Below are positions 11,275 to 21,165 of a stretch of DNA of 64,000 nucleotides, one piece after another. Within the stretch, counting starts at the first letter, position 1. Every line of letters starts with the position of its first letter. Position numbers and translations under genes: made by a program. Source of the stretch: Streptacidiphilus albus JL83 (GTDB lineage Bacteria > Actinomycetota > Actinomycetes > Streptomycetales > Streptomycetaceae); the NCBI RefSeq assembly GCF_000744705.1, contig NZ_JQML01000001.1, positions 6,892,017 through 6,956,016 of the forward strand, read 5' to 3'. Below the pieces are notes generated by a model. It searched no databases. It saw nothing but the letters and a program-made list of their open reading frames with translations, and was not told the DNA's origin.

Positions 11275-12174
11275 ATGACTGACCGCACTGTCTTCATGCT
11301 GGCCCACACCGGACGGGAGGAGGCCCTGCTCAGCGTCGAGTCCCTGGTCGAGGGCCTGCTGAAGGCCGGGATCCGACTGCGAGTGCTGGCCGAGGAGGCC
11401 CCCGACATGGGTTTCCCGGCCGGGGTCGAGGCGGTGCCGACCGGTCCGGGCGCCGCCGCCGGCTGCGAGCTGATCCTGGTGCTGGGCGGCGACGGAACGC
11501 TGCTGCGCGGTGCCGAGCTCTCCCGGGAGTCGGGGGTGCCGATGCTCGGCGTCAATCTGGGCCGGGTCGGCTTCCTGGCCGAGGCCGAGCGGGACGACCT
11601 GGCCAAGGTCGTCGAGCGGGTCGTCGACAGTGACTACGAGGTCGAGGAGCGGATGACCCTCGACGTGATCGTTCGCACGGACGGCCGGGTGGTGCACACG
11701 GACTGGGCACTGAACGAGGCGTCCGTCGAGAAGGCATCACGCGAACGCATGATCGAGGTGGTGACCGAGGTCGACGGCCGCCCGGTCTCCAACTTCGGCT
11801 GCGACGGTGTGGTCTGCGCGACCCCGACCGGTTCGACCGCCTACGCCTTCTCGGCCGGCGGGCCGGTGGTCTGGCCGGAGGTGGAGGCGCTGCTGATGGT
11901 CCCGATCAGTGCCCACGCGCTCTTCGCCAAGCCGCTGGTCACCTCGCCGGACTCGGTGCTCGCGGTCGAGGTGCAGCGGAAGACGCCCAACGGCGTGCTG
12001 TGGTGCGACGGGCGGCGCACGGTGGAACTGCCCGCCGGCGCGCGGGTGGAGGTCAGGCGCGGGCGGATTCCCGTGCGCCTCGCCCGGCTGCACCGCGCGC
12101 CGTTCACCGACCGGCTGGTCGCCAAGTTCGCCCTTCCGGTCACCGGTTGGCGCGGGGCTCCGGGACAGCGCTGA
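11275..12174 (+). CDS. nadK: NAD kinase
   Basis: 299 residues; ATG preceded by GGAGG. It phosphorylates NAD+ to NADP+ using ATP or polyphosphate. The signature GGDGTLLRGAE at residues 71-81 carries the catalytic Asp; the second conserved region DGVVCATPTGSTAYAFSAGG binds NAD. Full family length. Located between tlyA and recN, the usual actinobacterial order. Confidence 0.97.
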   Translation: MTDRTVFMLAHTGREEALLSVESLVEGLLKAGIRLRVLAEEAPDMGFPAGVEAVPTGPGAAAGCELILVLGGDGTLLRGAELSRESGVPMLGVNLGRVGFLAEAERDDLAKVVERVVDSDYEVEERMTLDVIVRTDGRVVHTDWALNEASVEKASRERMIEVVTEVDGRPVSNFGCDGVVCATPTGSTAYAFSAGGPVVWPEVEALLMVPISAHALFAKPLVTSPDSVLAVEVQRKTPNGVLWCDGRRTVELPAGARVEVRRGRIPVRLARLHRAPFTDRLVAKFALPVTGWRGAPGQR

Positions 12175-12322
12175 GCGGCTGGCCCGGCCGAACCACGCGC
12201 CGGTGGAACAGCAGCTCCGGCGGCCCGGAACTGCGGAGCCGGTGGCCCGGACCGCGAAATCGAAGGCGCGGAGCGGTGCCGCTCGTCGCACGAAGGGCCC
12301 ATAACCTCGTAAGGTCAGCTCC

Positions 12323-14041
12323 GTGCTTGAGGAAATGCGGATACGGGCCCTCGGTGTGATCGACGACGCCGTGGTCGAGTTGTCGCCGGGCTTCACGGTG
12401 GTCACCGGGGAGACCGGGGCCGGCAAGACCATGGTCGTGACCAGCCTCGGGCTGCTGCTGGGCGGCCGGGCCGACCCTGCGCTGGTGCGCAACGGTGCCG
12501 AGCGGGCGGTGGTCGAGGGCAGAGTGCTGCTGCCGCTCGGCTCGCCGGTGGCGACGCGCGCGCTGGAGGCCGGGGCGGAGCTGGACGACGGCGCGCTGCT
12601 GCTCAGCCGCACCGTCTCGGCCGAGGGGCGCTCACGGGCGCACATCGGCGGCCGGTCGGTGCCGATGAGCCTGCTGGCCTCGCTCGGTGAGGACCTGATC
12701 GCCGTCCACGGCCAGACCGACCAGCAGCGGCTGCTGCAGCCGGCCCGGCAGCGCGGCGCGCTGGACCGCTACGCCGGCGACGGCGTCGCCCTGCCGCTGA
12801 CCGAGTACCAGTCCGCCTACCGGCGGCTGCGCGAGGTCACGGCGCTACTGGACGAGCTGACCACCCGGGCGCGCGAGCGTGCCCAGGAGGCCGACCTGCT
12901 GCGCTACGGGCTGGACGAGGTCGCCGCCGCCGAGCCGCTGGCGGGCGAGGACACCGAGCTCGCCGCCGAGTCCGAGCGGCTCGGCCACGCCGACGCGCTC
13001 TCCTCGGCCGCCCAGCTGGCGCACGGCGCGCTGGCCGGCGAGCCGGCCGACCCGGACGCGGTCGACGCCGGGACGCTGCTGGCGCAGGCCCGGCGGGCGC
13101 TGGAGTCGGTGCGGCACCACGACCCCCGGCTGGCCGCGCTGGCGGACCGGGTGGAGGAGGTCGGCTACCTGCTCGGCGACATCGCCGGCGACCTGGCCGG
13201 CTACGCCGACGACCTGGACGCCGACCCGGCGCGGCTGGCCGCCGTCGAGGAGCGCCGCGCGGTCCTCGCCCATCTGGTGCGGAAGTACGGCAGCCAGGAG
13301 GGCGGGCTGGCCGAGGTGCTGGAGTGGGCCGAGGAGGCCGCCACCCGGCTCACCGAGCTGGACGGCGACGACGACCGGATCGTGGCGCTGGAGGCCGAGC
13401 AGGAGTCGCTGCACGGCCGGGTCTCCGGGCTCGCCGGGCAGCTGACCGCCGCGCGGCAGGGCGCCGCCGACGCCTTCGCCAAGGCGGTGACGGCGGAGCT
13501 GACCGAGCTGGCGATGCCGCACGCCCGGGTCAGCTTCGGGATCACGCCGGCCGAGGACTTCGGTCCCTACGGCGTGGACGAGGTCGAGGTGCTGCTGCAG
13601 CCGCACCCGGGCTCGCCGCCGCGCCCGATCGCCAAGGGCGCCTCGGGCGGTGAGCTGTCCCGGGTGATGCTGGCGGTCGAGGTGGTGTTCGCCGGGGCCG
13701 ACCCGGTCCCGACCTACCTGTTCGACGAGGTCGACGCGGGCGTCGGCGGGAAGGCCGCGGTCGAGGTCGGCCGTCGGCTGGCCCGGCTGGCCCGGACCTC
13801 GCAGGTGATCGTGGTCACCCACCTGCCGCAGGTGGCGGCGTTCGCGGACCGGCACCTGGTGGTCGAGAAGACCGTCGACGGCACGGTCACCCGCAGCGGC
13901 GTCACCACGCTCTCGGACGCCCAGCGGGTCAGGGAGCTGTCGCGGATGCTGGCCGGTCTGGAGGACTCCGAACTGGGCCGCGCCCACGCGGAGGAGCTGC
14001 TGGCCGCGGCGAGAACGGCGGCCGCGCCGCCGAACGGGTGA
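12323..14041 (+). CDS. recN: DNA repair protein RecN
   Basis: 572 residues, GTG start. SMC-like ABC ATPase that acts early at DNA double-strand breaks. Walker A GETGAGKT lies at residues 29-36, the coiled-coil region at about 150-380, the ABC signature near GASGGELSRVMLA, and Walker B YLFDEVDAGVGG. The H-loop region is VIVVTHLPQVAAFA. Length and domain order match the family. The 148-bp gap upstream of the start probably carries its own promoter, but no clear hexamers were found. Confidence 0.97.
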   Translation: MLEEMRIRALGVIDDAVVELSPGFTVVTGETGAGKTMVVTSLGLLLGGRADPALVRNGAERAVVEGRVLLPLGSPVATRALEAGAELDDGALLLSRTVSAEGRSRAHIGGRSVPMSLLASLGEDLIAVHGQTDQQRLLQPARQRGALDRYAGDGVALPLTEYQSAYRRLREVTALLDELTTRARERAQEADLLRYGLDEVAAAEPLAGEDTELAAESERLGHADALSSAAQLAHGALAGEPADPDAVDAGTLLAQARRALESVRHHDPRLAALADRVEEVGYLLGDIAGDLAGYADDLDADPARLAAVEERRAVLAHLVRKYGSQEGGLAEVLEWAEEAATRLTELDGDDDRIVALEAEQESLHGRVSGLAGQLTAARQGAADAFAKAVTAELTELAMPHARVSFGITPAEDFGPYGVDEVEVLLQPHPGSPPRPIAKGASGGELSRVMLAVEVVFAGADPVPTYLFDEVDAGVGGKAAVEVGRRLARLARTSQVIVVTHLPQVAAFADRHLVVEKTVDGTVTRSGVTTLSDAQRVRELSRMLAGLEDSELGRAHAEELLAAARTAAAPPNG

Positions 14042-14262
14042 GCCCGGGGAAGGGGCTGACGCCGACTGTCCAAGACCCCGGTCGAACTGCCATCGTGGAG
14101 CAGCCCGGACAGTTTCGAACTGACCCGAACTGACCCGACGACCCCGTCCGCCCCGTCCCGACCACCAGCCGCGCGACCCGGCCGCCCTGCCCCGACCGGG
14201 CCGGGCCGGCCGGGTCCGACCTGATCCGCCCCGTCCCGAACGAGAGGGAGACGACGCCGACC

Positions 14263-15408
14263 GTGGAGCACACCCCCGCAGCTACGACCGGACAGCTGCA
14301 TGCTGTCCTGGTCCTCGCCGGCAGTGCCGGCGGTATCGGTGCGCACGTCCGTTCGCTGGCCCAGGGGCTGAGCGCGCACGGCCTCGACGTGACGGTCTGC
14401 GGACCGGCGGAGACCGACGAGCTGTACGGCTTCTCGGCCACCGGCGCGCGGTTCCACCCGGTGGAGATCACGCCGACGCCGGGGCCGCGCACCGATGCCG
14501 CCGCCGTCGGCGAGCTGCGGCGGGCCTTCGCCCGGGCGACGCTGGTGCACGCCCACGGGCTGCGCGCGGCGCTGCTGTCCGACCTGGCGCTGCGCACGGC
14601 GCGGGCGGGGACGCCGCTGGTGGTCACCTCGCACCAGGCGAACCTGGCGACCGGCGTCGAACGGCGGCTGCTGCGGCTGATGGAGCGCCGGGTGGCGCGC
14701 GCGGCCGACCTGGTGCTCGGGGTCTCCTCGGACCTGGTGGCCCGGGCCCGGACACTGGGGGCGGCGGACGCCCGGCTGAGCCCGGTGGCCGCGCCCCCGC
14801 TCCCGCTGCCGCTGCCGGAGGGACGCCGGGAGGCGGCCCGCGCGGCGCTGCTCGGGCCGAAGGACGCGCCGGACCGGCCGATCGTGCTGGCGGTGGGCCG
14901 ACTGGTCCCGCAGAAGAACTTCCATCTGCTGTTCGACGCGGCCTCCGGCTGGCGCGGCAAGGACGAGCCGCTGGTGCTGGTCGCGGGCGACGGTCCGGAG
15001 CGCGAGCTGCTGCGGGCGCGGATCACCTCGGAGAAGCTGCCGGTGCGGCTGCTCGGCCAGCGCTCGGACATCCCGGACCTGCTGGCCGCCGCCGACGTGG
15101 TGGTGATCTCCTCCCGCTGGGAGGCGCGGTCCCTGGTCGCCCAGGAGGCGCTGCGGGCCGGGGTACCGCTGGTGGCGACGGCGGTCGGCGGCCTGCCGGA
15201 GCTGGTCGGCGACGCGGCGGTGCTGGTCCCGCCCGGCGACCGCTCGGCGCTGTCGGAGGCGGTGTCGGGGCTGCTGGCCGACCCGGTCGGCCGGGCGGAC
15301 CTGGCCGCCGCCGGCCCGCCGCAGGCCTCGACCTGGCCGGACGAGGCGGCGACGGTGGCCCAGGTGCTCAGCGTCTACGACGAACTGACGACCCAGAACG
15401 GCCACTGA
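14263..15408 (+). CDS. GT4 family glycosyltransferase
   Basis: 381 residues; GTG start behind GAGAGGGAG. GT-B fold with N-terminal acceptor domain (GSAGGIGAHVRSLAQGL) and C-terminal nucleotide-sugar domain (VLAVGRLVPQKNFHLLFDA; VVISSRWEARSLVAQEAL contains the E-x7-E type motif). It uses a retaining mechanism by family; donor and acceptor are not predictable. A glycosyltransferase follows recN in several streptomycetes, so the position is conserved. No signal peptide, so probably a cytosolic or membrane-face enzyme. Confidence 0.88.
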   Translation: MEHTPAATTGQLHAVLVLAGSAGGIGAHVRSLAQGLSAHGLDVTVCGPAETDELYGFSATGARFHPVEITPTPGPRTDAAAVGELRRAFARATLVHAHGLRAALLSDLALRTARAGTPLVVTSHQANLATGVERRLLRLMERRVARAADLVLGVSSDLVARARTLGAADARLSPVAAPPLPLPLPEGRREAARAALLGPKDAPDRPIVLAVGRLVPQKNFHLLFDAASGWRGKDEPLVLVAGDGPERELLRARITSEKLPVRLLGQRSDIPDLLAAADVVVISSRWEARSLVAQEALRAGVPLVATAVGGLPELVGDAAVLVPPGDRSALSEAVSGLLADPVGRADLAAAGPPQASTWPDEAATVAQVLSVYDELTTQNGH

Positions 15409-15432
15409 CCGGCCGAGGCGGCGGCTCGCGGG

Positions 15433-16122
15433 TCAGTCGGCGGTGACGGTGAGGGTCAGCGTGCCGTCCGGGCCGGCCTCGACCCGGAGCTGCCCCAGGT
15501 GGTCGATGCTGACGGTCGCGCCGTAGCCGGCGGTGGCCCGGCCGACGCCGACCACGCGCATCCCGGCGGCCAGGCCGGCCGCGACGCCGGCCTCGGAGTC
15601 CTCCAGGACGACGCAGTCGCCGGGGGCCGCGCCGAGCTCGGCGGCGCCCTTGAGGAAGCCCTCGGGGTCGGGCTTGCTGAGGGTGACGTGCTCGGCGGTG
15701 ACCACGACCGGCGGCAGGGCGAGCCCGGCGGCGCCCATCCGGGCCCGGGCCAGCGCGTCGTCGGCCGAGGTGACCAGGGCGTGCGGCAGCCCGCCCAGCG
15801 CGGCGAGGAAGGCCGGCGCGCCCTCGATCGGCACGACGCCGTCGGTGTCGGCGGTCTCCTCGGCGAGCATCCGCCGGTTGTCCGCGTGGTTGAGCTCCAT
15901 CGGGCGGTCGGGCAGCAGGATCGCCATGCTGGCGTAGCCCTGGCGGCCGTGGACGACGCCGAGCACGGCGTCCCCGTCCAGCCCCTGCGCGGCGGCCCAG
16001 CGCCGCCAGACCCGGCCCACCGCCGCCCCGGAGTCGACGAGGGTCCCGTCCATGTCGAGCAGCAGGGCCCGAGCGGTGAGGACGGCGGTGGGGGCGGCGG
16101 AGGCTGACAGCGAGGCGGACAT
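15433..16122 (-). CDS. HAD-IA family hydrolase (sugar-phosphatase type)
   Basis: 229 residues from ATG 16122, which has AAGGAGCTCC just upstream; the longer frame to 16170 is not needed. Nucleophile motif LLDMDGTLVDSG (Asp23 and Asp25), the motif II region ALVTSADDALA, KPDPEGFL with the conserved Lys, and motif III VLEDSEAGVAAGLAAGM. The sequence resembles sugar-phosphatase and beta-phosphoglucomutase-like HADs such as YfbT/HxpA. Convergent with the glycosyltransferase at 24 bp. Substrate unknown. Confidence 0.88.
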   Translation of the reverse strand: MSASLSASAAPTAVLTARALLLDMDGTLVDSGAAVGRVWRRWAAAQGLDGDAVLGVVHGRQGYASMAILLPDRPMELNHADNRRMLAEETADTDGVVPIEGAPAFLAALGGLPHALVTSADDALARARMGAAGLALPPVVVTAEHVTLSKPDPEGFLKGAAELGAAPGDCVVLEDSEAGVAAGLAAGMRVVGVGRATAGYGATVSIDHLGQLRVEAGPDGTLTLTVTAD

Positions 16123-16212
16123 GGAGCTCCTTGGAGAGGACCCTGCTTTGTTCCTCAAATATACAAACAACGCTCCGGCGCCACTGCCGCTTTCCCCGCC
16201 CCGGTCCGGGCC

Positions 16213-18192
16213 TCAGAGGCCAGGCAGGCCGCCGCAGGCGGTGAGCCGGAGCGCGGTGTCGATCAGCGGCACGTGGCTGAAGGCCTGCGGGAAGTTCCCC
16301 ACCTGCCGCTTGTGCTTCGGATCCCACTCCTCGGCGAGCAGCCCGACGTCGTTGCGGATCGCCAGCAGCCGTTCGAACAGGTCGCGGGCCTCGTCCAGCC
16401 TGCCGATCATCGCCAGGTCGTCGGCCAGCCAGAAGGAGCAGGCCAGGAAGGCGCCCTCGTCGCCGGGGAGCCCGTCCAGGCCCTCGGCGCCGCCGCTGGT
16501 CGGGTAGCGCAGCACGAAGCCGTCGGGGGTGAGCAGCTCGCGCTGGATCGCCTCGATGGTGCCGATCACCCGCTTGTCGTCCGGCGGCAGGAAGCCGACC
16601 TGCGGGATCAGCAGCAGCGAGGCGTCCAGCTCCCTGGAGCCGTAGGACTGGGTGAAGGTGTTCCGCGCCGGGTCGTAGCCGTTCTCGCAGACGTCGTCGT
16701 GGATGGCGTCGCGCAGTTCGCGCCAGCGTTCCAGCGGGCCCTCGTTCGGGGTCTCCTCGATCAGCCGGATCGTCCGGTCCACCGCGACCCAGGCCATGAC
16801 CTTGGAGTGGACGAAGTGCCGGCGCGGTCCGCGGACCTCCCAGATGCCCTCGTCGGGGTTGCGCCAGTGCTGCTCCAGGTAGCTGATCAGCTGGAGCTGC
16901 AGGTGGTGGGCGTGGTCGTTGCGGGCCAGGCCGGTCATGTGGGCGAGGTGCAGGGCCTCGACGACCTCGCCGTAGACGTCGAGCTGGAGCTGCTCGGCGG
17001 CGCCGTTGCCGATCCGGACCGGGGCGGAGCCCTCGTAGCCGGGCAGCCAGTCCAGGATGGCCTCGGTGAGCTCCCGCTCGCCCGCGATCCCGTACATGAT
17101 CTGCAGGTTCTCCGGGTCGCCGGCGACGGCCCGGAGCAGCCACTCGCGCCAGGCGCCGGCCTCCTCCCGGTAGCCGGTGCGGAGCAGCGAGGACAGGGTG
17201 ATGGCCGCGTCGCGGAGCCAGGTGTAGCGGTAGTCCCAGTTGCGGACGCCGCCGATGTCCTCCGGCAGCGAGGTGGTGGGTGCGGCGACGATGCCGCCGG
17301 TGGGGGCGTAGGTGAGGGCCTTGAGGGTGATCAGCGAGCGGACCACGGGCTCGCGGTAGGGCCCTTGGTAGGTGCACTGGGCGACCCAGTCCTGCCAGTA
17401 GCGCTCGGTGGCGGCCAGCGCCTCCTCGGCGTCGGGGGCCTCGGGCGCGCCGAGGTGCGAGCCCTGCCAGGTGAGCGCGAAGGCGATCCGCCGCCCGGCC
17501 TCGACGGTGAAGTCGGCGTAGGTGGTCAGGTTGCGGCCGTAGGTCTCGGCCTCGCCGTCGAGCCAGACCGAGTCGGGTCCGGCGACGGCGACGGTGCGGG
17601 TGCTGGTCCCGTCCTCGACCTTGTGCACCCAGGGGACGATCCGGCCGTAGGAGAAGCGCATCCGCAGGGCGGAGCGCATCCGGACCCGGCCGCTCAGGCC
17701 CTCGACGATCCGGATCATCTGCGGGACGGCGGAGCCGACGGTGTGCGGGTCCCCCAGGACGTGGCGCGGCGGCATGAAGTCGATGACCCGGACGCTGCCG
17801 CGGGGGGTGTCCCACTCCTGCTCCAGGATCAGCGAGTCGCCCCGGTAGCGGCGGCGGGTGGCCGGCTGGGCGGGCGCGGCGGCGGTCGCCGGCAGGGCCC
17901 GCATCTCGCCGCTCTCCTCGAAGGCGGGCAGGCGCGGCGCACTGGACCGGGAGTGGCCCCGGCCGCGGTCCCGGTCGTGGCCCCCCTCGTGGTCGGAGCC
18001 GTCCTCGGGCCGGGCCGGGTCGGCCGGGCCGATCCGCCAGAAGCCGTGCTCGTCGGTGCCGAGCAGCCCGGCGAAGACCGCGGGGGAGTCGAACCGGGGC
18101 AGGCACAGCCAGTCGACCGCGCCGTCCCGGCTGACCAGGGCGGCGGTCTGCATGTCTCCGATGAGTGCGTAGTCCTCGATGCGGGCAGCCAC
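16213..18192 (-). CDS. Glycoside hydrolase family 15 protein (trehalase/glucoamylase type)
   Basis: 659 residues from GTG 18192, which has GGAG six bases upstream and gives an N-terminus MAARIEDYALIGD typical of the family. An upstream TTG at 18204 would overlap the ribosome-binding site and is less likely. Conserved GH15 features include DWLCLPRFDSPAVFA, EDIGGVRNWDYRYTWLRDA and the catalytic region LAEEWDPKHKRQVGNFPQ. Actinobacterial members of this group include mycobacterial trehalases, so cytosolic trehalose or alpha-glucan hydrolysis is the best guess. No signal peptide. Confidence 0.9.
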   Translation of the reverse strand: MAARIEDYALIGDMQTAALVSRDGAVDWLCLPRFDSPAVFAGLLGTDEHGFWRIGPADPARPEDGSDHEGGHDRDRGRGHSRSSAPRLPAFEESGEMRALPATAAAPAQPATRRRYRGDSLILEQEWDTPRGSVRVIDFMPPRHVLGDPHTVGSAVPQMIRIVEGLSGRVRMRSALRMRFSYGRIVPWVHKVEDGTSTRTVAVAGPDSVWLDGEAETYGRNLTTYADFTVEAGRRIAFALTWQGSHLGAPEAPDAEEALAATERYWQDWVAQCTYQGPYREPVVRSLITLKALTYAPTGGIVAAPTTSLPEDIGGVRNWDYRYTWLRDAAITLSSLLRTGYREEAGAWREWLLRAVAGDPENLQIMYGIAGERELTEAILDWLPGYEGSAPVRIGNGAAEQLQLDVYGEVVEALHLAHMTGLARNDHAHHLQLQLISYLEQHWRNPDEGIWEVRGPRRHFVHSKVMAWVAVDRTIRLIEETPNEGPLERWRELRDAIHDDVCENGYDPARNTFTQSYGSRELDASLLLIPQVGFLPPDDKRVIGTIEAIQRELLTPDGFVLRYPTSGGAEGLDGLPGDEGAFLACSFWLADDLAMIGRLDEARDLFERLLAIRNDVGLLAEEWDPKHKRQVGNFPQAFSHVPLIDTALRLTACGGLPGL

Positions 18193-18587
18193 GTGGATCT
18201 CCAATTGCAGGGTGTGCGCCGGTATCGCCGGGCCGGACGGCGAGGGGGCCGGGGGCGGACGACCGCCGGGAACGGGGCCGGAGGCGGGCCTGTTCCGGGG
18301 GCTGGGGTCGGGGCGTCAGGGCTGGCGTGGGGGCTGGCGTGAGGGCTGGGGGGCGCGCGACGGCAATACGTCATTGCAGCTTACGACGCAGGTGGGGTGG
18401 CCGGTGACGATGGTGATCGCGGCACGCCGGGGGGACCCGGCACGAGCGGCGGCGCGGCGGCGGGGGAACGCGATCGGCGCGGCACGCTGATAGGCTGGTA
18501 CCCCGTGGACTGGTGCGCTGCACCGCCGCTGACCCGCCCCCTCAGGGATCGCCGGGTACTCACAGACGCGACCACGGGAGCCCCCTC
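18193..18587. other. Intergenic region between divergent GH15 and pyrG genes
   Basis: 395 bp without a convincing gene. It is mostly GC-rich with short direct G-rich repeats (GGGCTGG-type, 18299-18350). A TAGGCT hexamer at 18491-18496 could be the -10 of pyrG, but no good -35 was found. Short open frames here have no conserved features. Confidence 0.5.
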
Positions 18588-20327
<1,740 letters not shown>

Positions 20328-20348
20328 GCAGGACCGGACACCCGACCC

Positions 20349-20382
20349 GACGGCGGCCGCACGATCTTGCGCGGCCGCCGTC
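20349..20382 (+). terminator. pyrG terminator hairpin
   Basis: Perfect 12-bp GC-rich inverted repeat (20349-20360 / 20371-20382), 10-nt loop, 21 bp after the pyrG stop and before the Nudix gene. No T-run. Confidence 0.75.
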
Positions 20383-20442
20383 GCGTACGTTGTACCCGTT
20401 CGGACAGCAGGGTTTTCGGACAGTAGGAGTCGTGGAGGCGTC

Positions 20443-21078
20443 ATGTCGGAGCAGCAGCCCATCGCGGACACTCCGGAGGAGTGGCCGGTCACCGCCTCGC
20501 GGACCGCGTTCACCGGGAAGATCTGGGACATCCGCACCGAGGACGTGGTGATGCCGGACGGGGCGGCGGTCGCCCGCGACTTCATGCGGCACCCGGGCGC
20601 GGTCGGCGTGCTGGCGCTGGACGAGCAGCGGCGGGCGCTGCTGGTGCGTCAGTACCGGCACCCGGTGCGGCACCGGCTGTGGGAGCTGCCGGCCGGGCTG
20701 CTGGACGTCCCCGGGGAGAACCCGCTGCACGCCGCGCAGCGCGAGCTCTACGAGGAGGCGCACGCCAAGGCGGGGGACTGGCGGGTGCTGGTCGACTTCT
20801 ACAGCTCGCCCGGCGGCAGCTCCGAGGCGCTGCGGATCTTCCTGGCCCAGGACCTGGCCGAGGCGGAGGGCGAGCGCTTCGCGGCCGAGCACGAGGAGTT
20901 GGACCTCCAGGTCGACCGGGTGGACCTGGACGAGCTGGTCCGGCTGGTGCTCGCCGGGGAACTGCACAACGGCGCGCTGGTGACCTCGGTGCTGGCGGCG
21001 AGGGTCGCGCTGGACGGTCCCGGCCTGGACTCGCTGCGCCCGGCCGAAGCCCCCTGGCCCGCGCGTCCGTTCGAGTGA
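20443..21078 (+). CDS. Nudix hydrolase (ADP-ribose pyrophosphatase type)
   Basis: 211 residues, ATG start. The Nudix box G-x5-E-x7-R-E-x2-E-E-x2-G is present as GLLDVPGE followed by AAQRELYEEAHAKAG. Upstream VRQYRHPVRHRLWELPAG is typical of ADP-ribose pyrophosphatases. It hydrolyses nucleoside diphosphates linked to X; ADP-ribose is most likely. pyrG-Nudix adjacency is conserved with M. tuberculosis Rv1699-Rv1700. Confidence 0.92.
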   Translation: MSEQQPIADTPEEWPVTASRTAFTGKIWDIRTEDVVMPDGAAVARDFMRHPGAVGVLALDEQRRALLVRQYRHPVRHRLWELPAGLLDVPGENPLHAAQRELYEEAHAKAGDWRVLVDFYSSPGGSSEALRIFLAQDLAEAEGERFAAEHEELDLQVDRVDLDELVRLVLAGELHNGALVTSVLAARVALDGPGLDSLRPAEAPWPARPFE

Positions 21079-21165
21079 CTTTGCTGGTAATCGCATTGTC
21101 CTCGGAGGTCTCGCCGATGCTGTGAACTACGCTGCGTCCAGGGGTTCCAGGAGGCGCCGTCCACG

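Noticed and set aside
15368-18106. 912-residue minus-strand frame
   Set aside because: Shadow of the GH15 and HAD genes in another frame.
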